DNA of 7,205 bases. It comes from Desulfobacterales bacterium (GTDB lineage Bacteria > Desulfobacterota > DSM-4660 > Desulfatiglandales > B25-G16). Positions 1-6,157 of this stretch are shown here, piece after piece. The translations under genes were made by a program, and so were the position numbers. The stretch's first letter is position 1. Each line of letters begins with the position of its first letter. The DNA lies in the NCBI GenBank assembly GCA_013375335.1, contig JABXJZ010000069.1:1-7205 (forward strand), written 5' to 3'. A model generated the notes under the pieces. The model saw only the letters and a program-made list of their open reading frames with translations. It made no database searches and was not told where the DNA came from.

Positions 1-610
1 CCTCTAAATGGGCCCTTGCAACATTGGTTATCAATCCTATATCGGGCCCGGCAATCTCGGTGAGCCTTGCAATTTCACCGGGCCTGTTCATTCCCATCTC
101 TAAGACAGCCATCTTATGATCCCCTTCTAATGATAAGATCGTCAACGGTAGGCCGATGAGGTTATTGAAATTACCAGGGCTCTTCATGGTATTCGCCTTG
201 AGAGAGAGAATCGACGCAGCCATCTCCTTTGTTGTGCTCTTGCCATTGCTTCCGGTTATGGCAACGACCCTGCCTCCCCATTGCCTTCGCCACCACTGGG
301 CCAGATCACCCAGGGCCTTGAGGGTCGATGAGACGGTAATGACAACCAGGTTGTTGCCCCTCAGCTCCTCAGGTATAGCCCTCTCGGACTGCACAATGAG
401 GCCAGCAGCTGCGGCATTAATTGCCTCGGCCAAGAAATCATGACCATCGTATCTCTCACCCCTGAGCGCCAGAAATAGGTGGCCAGGGGCCATCTTCCTC
501 GTATCAGTTGAAAGACCTCTCACGCATTTGTCGGCCGAGCCAGATATTCGCCTCCCACCTAGTGCCGAAGCTATCTCCTCAACAGTTATCTCTCCCCACT
601 TTACGCCCAT
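1..610 (-). CDS. murF: UDP-N-acetylmuramoyl-tripeptide--D-alanyl-D-alanine ligase MurF, N-terminal part (runs off the left edge)
   Basis: Cytoplasmic ATP-dependent ligase that adds D-Ala-D-Ala to UDP-MurNAc-tripeptide, the last amino-acid addition before the MraY step. My translation from the ATG at 610 gives 203 codons plus one base before the edge; the family is usually about 450 residues, so the end of the central domain and the C-terminal domain are missing. Visible motifs: an N-terminal Mur domain (about 1-110) with STDTRKMAPGHLFLALRG (34-51), the ATP loop ITGSNGKSTTKE (118-129), NFNNLIGLP (147-155), EMGMNRPGEI (171-180) and TNVARAHLE (195-203). The NFNN and EMGMN motifs separate MurF from MurE and MurC. 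The start is 10 nt after the murE stop and follows a very good Shine-Dalgarno sequence, GAGGTGAT, with close spacing. It is the last gene seen of the dcw operon. Reading frame is intact; the truncation is only the window edge. Confidence 0.96.
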   Translation of the reverse strand, partial: MGVKWGEITVEEIASALGGRRISGSADKCVRGLSTDTRKMAPGHLFLALRGERYDGHDFLAEAINAAAAGLIVQSERAIPEELRGNNLVVITVSSTLKALGDLAQWWRRQWGGRVVAITGSNGKSTTKEMAASILSLKANTMKSPGNFNNLIGLPLTILSLEGDHKMAVLEMGMNRPGEIARLTEIAGPDIGLITNVARAHLE

Positions 611-620
611 CCAATCACCT

Positions 621-2126
621 CTAACTGGCTGCCAGGGCTGCCTCCTCTACATCATCGAAATGTCTCTTTCTGCTTCCAACAATCTGGTAGTCTTCATGCC
701 CCTTACCAGCGATCAAAACAATATCTTCTCCCTTGGCTGCATTGATAGCGGCCTGGATAGCCTTCCTTCTGTCCAAGATAATTGCATAGCCCTTTTCTCT
801 TGCTGGCAGACCTAATTTGATCTTCTTTAACCCTGATCCCTTTATGCCGCGTTCAATATCCCGGGCGATCTCCGCAGGGTCCTCTCCCCTCGGGTTGTCT
901 GAGGTAATTACGACCAAATCACTGTAGTTCCCTGCAGCCCTGCCCATATCTGGTCTCTTGCCCCTGTCCCTGTCGCCTCCACACCCGAAGACTGTAATCA
1001 AGTCCCCTTTGGCAAGCGGTCTCAATGTCTGAAGCGCCTTTTCCAGTGCATCGGGGCTGTGGGCATAATCGACAAACAGGGAAAGTCCTCTCTTGTTCTT
1101 TACAGGCTGAAGCCTGCCGGGAATATCCGCAAGCCTCCTAATGCCCCTTGCAATAACCTCCAGGTCTATGTTGAGACTAAAGGCAGTGGCAGCAGCCCCC
1201 AGTATGTTATACGCATTTATCTGGCCCAAAAGGGATGAGCTAATGGGTATATCCCCCGAGGGGGTAACCAGTCTAAAACGCAGTCCCCTGGCGTTTGACT
1301 GAATATGGGTTGCCCTGAGCAGACAATTATCTCCAAGACCATAGCTCACAACAGGAACCGTTGTTATCTTTTCTAATACCCGGCCCTTTGGGTCATCCAT
1401 GTTGATTACTGCCCTGACCTGGTCCCTATCCCCCTCCTCTCCCAACGAATCAAAGAGCAGGGATTTTGCCTTAAAATACTCCTCCATTGTCCCGTGATAA
1501 TCGAGATGGTCCCTTGAAAAGTTCGTAAATAGTGCCCTTGACCACTGTAATCCCCTGGTCCTTCCCTGATGAAGAGAGTGCGATGATACCTCCACTACGA
1601 TATGGGTCACACCAGCATCTCTCATCTCACGCATAATCCCCATCAGATCAGTTGATTCAGGTGTCGTCAGCGATGCCCTGAGTGATTTTCCCTTGAACCT
1701 GTAATTGATACTCCCAATAACCCCTACCGTAATGCCCCGCTCTTTTAATATCGACTCCAGGAGGTAACTTGTCGTTGTCTTCCCGTTAGTGCCCGTGATG
1801 CCCATCAGCTTCATACCCCTTGCAGGATACTGATAAAACCGGGCAGCCAGCTCGGAAAGGGCAGCCCGCGTATCTGGTAGCTTGACAGTAGTAACACCGC
1901 TAAACACCGTTTGGACATTTTCTGTCACTACTGCACGGGCACCTCTTGCAACGGCATGAGCCACGTACCGATGTCCGTCTTGACTGCTGCCCTTGAGGGC
2001 CACAAACAGGTAACCCTTTTTGACAGCCCGAGAATCGCAGGTTATGCCATTGACCTCAGTATCTGTCTCTCCGTGGAGTTTCAGGATAGCGAGCCCTCTC
2101 AGCAAGTGATCAAGTCTCATAATCAA
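621..2126 (-). CDS. murE: UDP-N-acetylmuramoyl-L-alanyl-D-glutamate--2,6-diaminopimelate ligase MurE
   Basis: Cytoplasmic ATP-dependent ligase that adds the third amino acid to UDP-MurNAc-L-Ala-D-Glu. Numbered from the TTG at 2126 (501 aa, normal length): N-terminal UMP-binding domain about 1-105 with TCDSRAVKKGYLFVALKG (29-46); ATP loop GTNGKTTT (112-119); TTPEST (154-159); EVSSHSL (179-185); HLDYHGTMEEYFKAKSLLF (207-225), where the lysine of KAKS aligns with the carbamylated lysine of the family; GQINAYN (301-307); DYAHSPDAL (353-361); FGCGGDRDRGKR (380-391); and GKGHE (474-478). DNPRGEDP (410-417) contains the DNPR motif that marks meso-diaminopimelate specificity rather than L-lysine, which suggests a meso-DAP wall. 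The start is ambiguous: TTG at 2126 or ATG at 2120. The ribosome site fits TTG better, but the family-like N-terminus (MRLDHLL) begins at the ATG. It lies 76 nt after ftsI and 10 nt before murF. Confidence 0.97.
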   Translation of the reverse strand: MIMRLDHLLRGLAILKLHGETDTEVNGITCDSRAVKKGYLFVALKGSSQDGHRYVAHAVARGARAVVTENVQTVFSGVTTVKLPDTRAALSELAARFYQYPARGMKLMGITGTNGKTTTSYLLESILKERGITVGVIGSINYRFKGKSLRASLTTPESTDLMGIMREMRDAGVTHIVVEVSSHSLHQGRTRGLQWSRALFTNFSRDHLDYHGTMEEYFKAKSLLFDSLGEEGDRDQVRAVINMDDPKGRVLEKITTVPVVSYGLGDNCLLRATHIQSNARGLRFRLVTPSGDIPISSSLLGQINAYNILGAAATAFSLNIDLEVIARGIRRLADIPGRLQPVKNKRGLSLFVDYAHSPDALEKALQTLRPLAKGDLITVFGCGGDRDRGKRPDMGRAAGNYSDLVVITSDNPRGEDPAEIARDIERGIKGSGLKKIKLGLPAREKGYAIILDRRKAIQAAINAAKGEDIVLIAGKGHEDYQIVGSRKRHFDDVEEAALAAS

Positions 2127-2133
2127 ATAGTGA

Positions 2134-2139
2134 CCCTTG
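2134..2139 (-). promoter_or_regulatory. Ribosome binding site of murE that bears on the start choice
   Basis: The minus strand reads CAAGGG here. The last G lies 7 nt before the TTG at 2126 and 13 nt before the ATG at 2120. Normal spacing is about 5-9 nt, so the site favours the TTG start, although ATG is the commoner codon and gives the more usual MurE N-terminus. The two choices differ by only two residues. Confidence 0.5.
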
Positions 2140-2163
2140 ATAATTGTCCGTATACCCCAAATA

Positions 2164-2193
2164 ATTCTAACCCATTGAACTCAACAGACCCAA
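2164..2193 (-). promoter_or_regulatory. Weak candidate internal promoter before murE
   Basis: The 76-nt gap between ftsI and murE is the only sizeable break inside the cluster. On the minus strand it contains TAGAAT (2169-2164, five of six matches to the -10 consensus), 18 nt after TTGGGT (2193-2188, only three of six matches to -35). Such a combination occurs by chance fairly often. It could supply extra murE-murF transcription, but nothing else supports it. Confidence 0.2.
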
Positions 2194-2202
2194 TAGACTT
2201 CA

Positions 2203-4134
2203 TCAACAAGGTGGCCTGAATGTAACCGTGAGCAGCCTCTGGTTTTCTAAAGGTGTACCGGGTGCTGGACTTTGTTCCGCAGCCAGCCCGCTTCCCTTAA
2301 CGACCACCTCCACGCCCAATCCCCTTGCCCTCCTCAGTACATCTCTTACTCCAAGTCCCCTGAGGTCTGGTATTGAGCCGGGCACATCGGGATTACGGAT
2401 TACTGTTTCCCCTTTAACTGCAGGATACGAAGGATCTCGCTGCAGTGACGGGGTTACATTGAGGTGATTGAGGGTCCAGCATCCAATCTCACGAAAAACA
2501 GGGGCCGCGACGATTCCCCCAGATGGCCTCCCCTTTGGTTCATCAAGGGCAACTAAAATCACTATAGCAGGTGAATCTGATGGGGCAAGGCCGGCAAAAA
2601 AGGACACAAATTTCTCATTCGAATAGGTCTTCTTGATCGGATCGACCTTTTGTGCCGTACCCGTTTTGCCCGCTACATGATATCCCTCTATCGCAGCCTT
2701 GGGAGCAGTTCCGTCCCTTCCCACCACGTCCTCAAGTATCCCTCTTACCCTCCGCGCTGTCTCATGCGATATGACCTGTCTCCTGACTACCGGATAGAAC
2801 TCCCTTATTGTCTTATTCCCCTGATCAACGATTGACTTTACCAGATAGGGCCTCATGAGATGCCCGCCATTGGCTATCGCCCCAAAGGCAACGGCAAGTT
2901 GAAGGGGAGAGACTGATATACCCTGACCAAAATAGAGGGTATTTTGGCCAAGAACGCTCGTGGCTTCGATGGGCCTTAGAATTCCTGTCGTTTCACCTGG
3001 GAAATCTATCCCTGTCCGCTCACCAAAACCAAATCTTTTCATATAGTAGTGGAACCGCCTTGCTCCAAGCCTCTGGCCTATCTTTATCGCCCCTATGTTA
3101 CTGGAAAATTTGATTATTTCACTTACCCTCAACATCCCGTAGCGGCGACGATCACTTATGATCCTATTGCCAATAGTGTAACGGCCATCTTCACAGTTAA
3201 GGACTGTTTCCGGGGTAATTACATCTCCCTCCATGGCAGCAGCCAAAAGAAAAGCCTTGAATGTAGATCCTGGTTCAAAGCAGTCGGTAACTGCCCTATT
3301 CCTCCATTCAGAGGGCCGAAACTGCCAGAAGATATTTGGGTTAAATTCCGGCACTACTACCATAGCCAAGATCTCACCCGTCTGGGGCCTCATTACTATG
3401 CAGACGCCACTCCTTGCCCCTGATCTTTCCACAGCCTTCCTTAGGACCTTCTGGGCCCTATAGCTTATCTCCTTATCCAGGGTTAAAATGAGATCGAACG
3501 GACCCTGTCGATCCCTCCCTGATCCATCAAAGACAAGAGGCCTGCCAAGGGCATCATGGATCCTCTTGAACCTTATTTTCTGTGCCTCCAAATACCCATT
3601 GTATTGTAACTCTATGCCCTCAAGGCCGTTATTATCCTGGCTTGCAAATCCTATAACATGAGCACCTGTTTCTATGCAGGGATAGTAGCGCCTGTTCTCC
3701 TTGGTAAAGCCAATGCCGGTGAGGTCAAGTTCTCTAACCCTTTTAATCTCCTCCGGAGTTGCCTTTCTCTTTATCCACGCAAAGGAACGAGGACTACGAA
3801 GTTTTTTCAGTACATCCATTCGATCCATGTCAAGGGCGCTGGCAAGAAGGGTTGCTGCCCTGGGCGTATCCTTTATCCGTTTTGGATAGCCGTATATAGA
3901 ACCTACCTCAATACTCAAGGCCAACACATTCCCATTCCTGTCGAAAATGGCCCCTCTTTGGGTAGTAAGGGTGCGCTTTCCCGTATAGCCTTCCCTTGCC
4001 AGAGATGAAAGCCGATCCCCTTCAAGGATCTGAAGTTGATATGCCCTTAAGAAGACGACGCCGAAAACAAGGAGAAAACAGGTCCCCGTTACATAGATCC
4101 TCATCTTTATCCACTTCTTATACTTGGTCCTCAT
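2203..4134 (-). CDS. ftsI: Septal peptidoglycan transpeptidase FtsI (PBP3 / class B PBP) with one C-terminal PASTA domain
   Basis: Class B penicillin-binding protein that cross-links peptidoglycan at the division septum as part of the divisome (with FtsW, FtsL and partners). 643 aa. A short basic cytoplasmic N-terminus is followed by one membrane segment (about 12-29), with the rest periplasmic. The PBP dimerisation domain starts near 55 and carries RGAIFDRNG (60-68). The transpeptidase domain (about 240-550) has all three active-site motifs: STFK (290-293, nucleophile Ser290), SSN (344-346) and KTGT (490-493). GQGISVSPLQL (403-413) is also typical of class B enzymes. After a linker, residues about 585-640 (PDLRGLGVRDVLRRARGLG, then SPAPGTPLE) form one PASTA repeat. 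That extra domain makes it longer than E. coli FtsI (588 aa) and resembles SpoVD/PBP2x and deltaproteobacterial FtsI. The start ATG overlaps the ftsL stop (ATGA), which argues for translational coupling and against the internal Met11. Confidence 0.96.
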   Translation of the reverse strand: MRTKYKKWIKMRIYVTGTCFLLVFGVVFLRAYQLQILEGDRLSSLAREGYTGKRTLTTQRGAIFDRNGNVLALSIEVGSIYGYPKRIKDTPRAATLLASALDMDRMDVLKKLRSPRSFAWIKRKATPEEIKRVRELDLTGIGFTKENRRYYPCIETGAHVIGFASQDNNGLEGIELQYNGYLEAQKIRFKRIHDALGRPLVFDGSGRDRQGPFDLILTLDKEISYRAQKVLRKAVERSGARSGVCIVMRPQTGEILAMVVVPEFNPNIFWQFRPSEWRNRAVTDCFEPGSTFKAFLLAAAMEGDVITPETVLNCEDGRYTIGNRIISDRRRYGMLRVSEIIKFSSNIGAIKIGQRLGARRFHYYMKRFGFGERTGIDFPGETTGILRPIEATSVLGQNTLYFGQGISVSPLQLAVAFGAIANGGHLMRPYLVKSIVDQGNKTIREFYPVVRRQVISHETARRVRGILEDVVGRDGTAPKAAIEGYHVAGKTGTAQKVDPIKKTYSNEKFVSFFAGLAPSDSPAIVILVALDEPKGRPSGGIVAAPVFREIGCWTLNHLNVTPSLQRDPSYPAVKGETVIRNPDVPGSIPDLRGLGVRDVLRRARGLGVEVVVKGSGLAAEQSPAPGTPLENQRLLTVTFRPPC

Positions 4135-4418
4135 GGCAAGTAGATTACCTGGTGAGGCAGGGGGTGTATTAGGCCGAATTCCTTGAGTGCCCTCTTTTCC
4201 AAGTTCTCAGGGGATTTTAGAAAGGCTATCTCTAACATCAACTTTCGGTTGCGGTCCTCGAGTTGCGATATCTCCTTCTTTAACTGGCTCAGTGTATAGC
4301 CCATCTGGGTCCTCTTAAAATTCACCCAGACATGAGAAATCCCCGCTAACAAAAATAGAAAAAAAATGATCACGAGAAACTGGAATAGCCTTAAAGAGCC
4401 CTGTTTTCTTCCCTTCAC
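4131..4418 (-). CDS. ftsL: Cell division protein FtsL
   Basis: Small bitopic divisome protein that pairs with FtsB/DivIC and helps activate FtsW-FtsI. 95 aa: a basic cytoplasmic tail (MKGRKQGSLR), one hydrophobic membrane segment (about 11-33), then a coiled-coil-like stretch (about 38-68, TLSQLKKEISQLEDRNRKL) and the family C-terminal pattern SPENLEKRALKEFGL (69-83) followed by PLPHQVIYLP. FtsL sequences are poorly conserved, so the call rests on this layout plus the position between rsmH and ftsI. The start codon is GTG, one nucleotide after the rsmH stop; AAAGGG (4430-4425), inside the end of rsmH, is a good ribosome site 6 nt upstream. It overlaps ftsI by 4 nt. Confidence 0.92.
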   Translation of the reverse strand: MKGRKQGSLRLFQFLVIIFFLFLLAGISHVWVNFKRTQMGYTLSQLKKEISQLEDRNRKLMLEIAFLKSPENLEKRALKEFGLIHPLPHQVIYLP

Positions 4419-4419
4419 G

Positions 4420-5325
4420 TTAATCCCTTTCCGCTACCCTCATGATAGCGCTTCTGGATCGTGGGTTGCGATCCATCTCTGCCTGACTCGGCTTAAGCCC
4501 CTTTTTCTCCAAGGCCCTCATGAGTGGAGGTCTGGTGCCCTCCTCTCTCTCCCAGCGGCGGAAGGCCTGTTTAACGAGCCTATCCTCCAATGAATGATAC
4601 GATATCACCGCTAACCTCCCCCCATTGACAAGCAGGAGAGGTGCCTTCTCCAAGAATTCAGCTATATTCTGGAGCTCTCTATTGACAGCTATCCTGATGG
4701 CCTGAAACGTCTTGGTAGCTGGATGTCTTTTCCGAGGATGATGTCTGCGGGGAATCGTAGTTTCAACAAGCCTTGCTAATCGCAGGCTTGAACTTATAGG
4801 CGCCTTTCGCCTTTCCTCTACAACGGCCCGGGCAATCAATTTAGCCCATCTTTCCTCGGCATAATCCCAGAGAAGTCCCCGCAACCTTTCCATGGAAATG
4901 GTGTTAACTAATCTGCTGGCAGTCCCGGTCCTTTCTTGGTCCATTCTCATATCCAGAGGTTCATCCTTCATAAAACTGAAACCTCTACCCGATGACTCAA
5001 GCTGATATGATGACATACCAAGATCTAGAAAAATGCCGTTTACCCTCTCAACGCCAATTCCTTTCAGCACCTTATCTAATTCAGCGTAGCTTTCCTTGAT
5101 TATCTTGACCCTGTCACCAAAAAGAGCAAGCCTTTTCCTGGCTAATTGTAGTGATGCACTATCGATGTCCAAGCAAATCAACCTTCCCTTGGGAGCTATC
5201 CTTTTACAGATCTCCAGGCTATGCCCACCAGTACCAACCGTGCCGTCAACGTATATCCCCTCAGGTGTCGTAACCAAATATGCAATAACCTCATCAACCA
5301 TTACCGGTTGATGAGCGATGATCAT
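4420..5325 (-). CDS. rsmH: 16S rRNA (cytosine(1402)-N(4))-methyltransferase RsmH (MraW)
   Basis: Transfers a methyl group from S-adenosylmethionine to N4 of C1402 in the 16S rRNA decoding centre. 301 aa, close to the usual 310. Motifs in order: HQPVMVDEV (5-13), the AdoMet-binding loop VDGTVGTGGHS (26-36), LDIDSASL (52-59) following strand 2, DLGMSSYQL (101-109), FSFMKDEPLDMRMD (116-129), YAEERW (155-160), HPATKTFQAIRIAVN (201-215), ISYHSLEDR (241-249) and NPRSRSA (287-293). These are diagnostic for the family and all are intact. The ATG is preceded by a strong purine-rich ribosome site (GGGGGAG) in the 12-nt gap after the mraZ stop. It is normally the second gene of dcw clusters, as here. 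Confidence 0.98.
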   Translation of the reverse strand: MIIAHQPVMVDEVIAYLVTTPEGIYVDGTVGTGGHSLEICKRIAPKGRLICLDIDSASLQLARKRLALFGDRVKIIKESYAELDKVLKGIGVERVNGIFLDLGMSSYQLESSGRGFSFMKDEPLDMRMDQERTGTASRLVNTISMERLRGLLWDYAEERWAKLIARAVVEERRKAPISSSLRLARLVETTIPRRHHPRKRHPATKTFQAIRIAVNRELQNIAEFLEKAPLLLVNGGRLAVISYHSLEDRLVKQAFRRWEREEGTRPPLMRALEKKGLKPSQAEMDRNPRSRSAIMRVAERD

Positions 5326-5337
5326 CGTCTCCCCCTG

Positions 5338-5796
5338 TCAAATTCCGAGATCAGTAAGGGATTGACTGATCCTTGGAAAAGCCTCCTTGGCTCTCTCAAA
5401 CTCCTCCTCCCATCTGGCCCTATCCCAGATCTCAAACCTGATGAGATGGCCGACCAACACCACTTCTTTGCTTAATCCAGCCAATTCCCTCAGATCTGGA
5501 GAAATCAGGATCCGCCCCTGTCTTAGTGGACACTCTACGGCACCGGAGATAAAATAGCGGATATAGGTGTTCGCCGCAGCATCAAAGAGGGGCAACTCAA
5601 CAGCCTTTTCCTTTATCCTCTGCCAGTCATCCCTGGCGAAGGCCACCAAACAGGTGCTGAGATTGGTAACGACAAGGGATGAATCACCCCTTTTTTTTAG
5701 AATCTCCTTGAACCGAGCAGGGATCGCCAATCTTCCCTTTTCATCAAGTGTATGCCTCGATCTACCCTCGAACAAATCCGCTGGAGTATTTCCCAT
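5338..5796 (-). CDS. mraZ: Transcriptional regulator MraZ
   Basis: DNA-binding regulator of the dcw cluster, made of two AbrB-like half-domains that form a ring-shaped oligomer in characterised members. 152 aa from the ATG at 5796. The first half (about 8-54) has the canonical DEKGRLAIPARF (18-29), including the DxxxR signature. The second half (about 83-130) has ECPLRQGRILISPDLRELAG (88-107) and LVGHLIRFEIWDRARWEEEF. In other MraZ proteins the second half also carries DxxxR (B. subtilis ECELDKQGR, E. coli ECQMDGAGR). Here the segment is one residue shorter and the Asp is missing. A TTG directly precedes the ATG; the GGGA ribosome site is 7 nt from the ATG but only 4 nt from the TTG, so ATG is preferred. 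It is the first gene of the operon, with its own operator just upstream. Identification is firm. Confidence 0.96.
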   Translation of the reverse strand: MGNTPADLFEGRSRHTLDEKGRLAIPARFKEILKKRGDSSLVVTNLSTCLVAFARDDWQRIKEKAVELPLFDAAANTYIRYFISGAVECPLRQGRILISPDLRELAGLSKEVVLVGHLIRFEIWDRARWEEEFERAKEAFPRISQSLTDLGI

Positions 5797-5805
5797 CAAT
5801 TTGTC

Positions 5806-5832
5806 CCACTTTATACCACTTTATGACACTCT
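5806..5832 (-). promoter_or_regulatory. MraZ operator: three tandem boxes with 10-bp period
   Basis: On the minus strand, going towards mraZ, three units are spaced exactly 10 bp apart: AGAGTGT (5832-5826), AAAGTGG (5822-5816) and AAAGTGG (5812-5806), with 3-nt A/T-rich or mixed gaps. This matches the known MraZ site layout: TGGGN repeats with 5-nt spacers in E. coli, AAAGTG[T/G] repeats in Mycoplasma. The last unit overlaps the mraZ ribosome site (GTGGGA), and the first overlaps the likely -10 region. Bound MraZ could therefore hinder both polymerase and ribosome access. Autoregulation is inferred from the family. Confidence 0.85.
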
Positions 5833-5873
5833 GTAGGAAAAAATTCGCCTTGTCAAGAAAAAAATTAAAATTT
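5830..5873 (-). promoter_or_regulatory. Likely sigma-70-type promoter of the mraZ/dcw operon
   Basis: The minus strand carries a perfect -35 hexamer TTGACA (5856-5851), directly preceded by a 17-nt stretch that is almost all A/T (5873-5857), like an UP element. The best -10 candidate is TACAGA (5835-5830) at a short 15-nt spacing and with only three consensus matches; at 17 nt the hexamer is CAGAGT, which is worse. The -35 and UP parts are convincing, the -10 is not. The implied transcript start lies near 5822-5825, inside the MraZ boxes. Confidence 0.55.
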
Positions 5874-6157
5874 CTGTGCTACGATTAACTAGATTTGATC
5901 CGTGTATCGGGACGACGAGAGACGGGGAGGCCCGAATGATGGCGAAACCACAATTTAGTCGACACGCAAAAGCAGGAGATACAATATCTAGTGCCTCTGC
6001 CAACGACTTGTCAGTCTAACTACGTAACAAAATGTTTCTACTAAACATGAATCTTGACAAGAAAGCTCCCCAAATATACCCGGGTTCCTTGCAATGAAGC
6101 AAAATTGCAGCGTACTTGGCGGGAGTTGAAAGATAAGATCAGCCAAATCCCCTGAAG
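5874..6157. other. Intergenic region without a recognised gene
   Basis: This is most of the gap between the DUF362 stop and the mraZ promoter. I see no tRNA, no known riboswitch and no convincing protein. It contains an AT-rich hairpin nested in a 7-bp inverted repeat (6007-6061), a second inverted repeat TGCAAT/ATTGCA (6090-6095 and 6104-6109), the 8-bp palindrome ACCCGGGT (6078-6085), and very short ORFs on both strands. No strong Rho-independent terminator is present after the DUF362 gene, so transcription could end elsewhere or by Rho. Confidence 0.6.
6007..6061. repeat. Nested inverted repeats (possible weak terminator or RNA structure)
   Basis: The outer arms are CTTGTCA (6007-6013) and TGACAAG (6055-6061), perfect complements separated by 41 nt. 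Inside is a second perfect inverted repeat, ATGTTT (6032-6037) and AAACAT (6043-6048), with a 5-nt loop. Read on the minus strand, the inner stem is followed by TTTGTT, which gives a poor, AT-rich terminator-like shape about 110 nt after the DUF362 stop. The stem is too weak to call a terminator firmly. Confidence 0.3.

Noticed and set aside
3049..3423. Long plus-strand open frame (124 codons) opposite ftsI
   Set aside because: It lies wholly within ftsI, which has intact catalytic motifs in its own frame. The opposite frame gives no recognisable domain. The same holds for the other plus-strand frames opposite murF, murE, ftsI, rsmH, mraZ and the DUF362 gene.
5801..5830. The 10-bp repeats as a CRISPR or simple tandem repeat
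   Set aside because: There are only three short units with no spacers of CRISPR size; their position and sequence fit MraZ boxes.
5821..6003. Minus-strand open frame of 60 codons just upstream of mraZ
   Set aside because: It runs through the A/T-rich promoter and two of the MraZ boxes, which explain the sequence better than a coding region does.
6054..6082. Plus-strand promoter (TTGACA at 6054-6059, TATACC 15 nt later)
   Set aside because: Spacing is short, the -10 is poor, and no plus-strand gene follows; the sequence downstream runs antisense into the DUF362 gene.
6089..6110. TGCAAT/ATTGCA hairpin as terminator of the DUF362 gene
   Set aside because: The stem is 6 bp with low G+C and an 8-nt loop, and on the minus strand it is followed by AGGAACC rather than a run of T.
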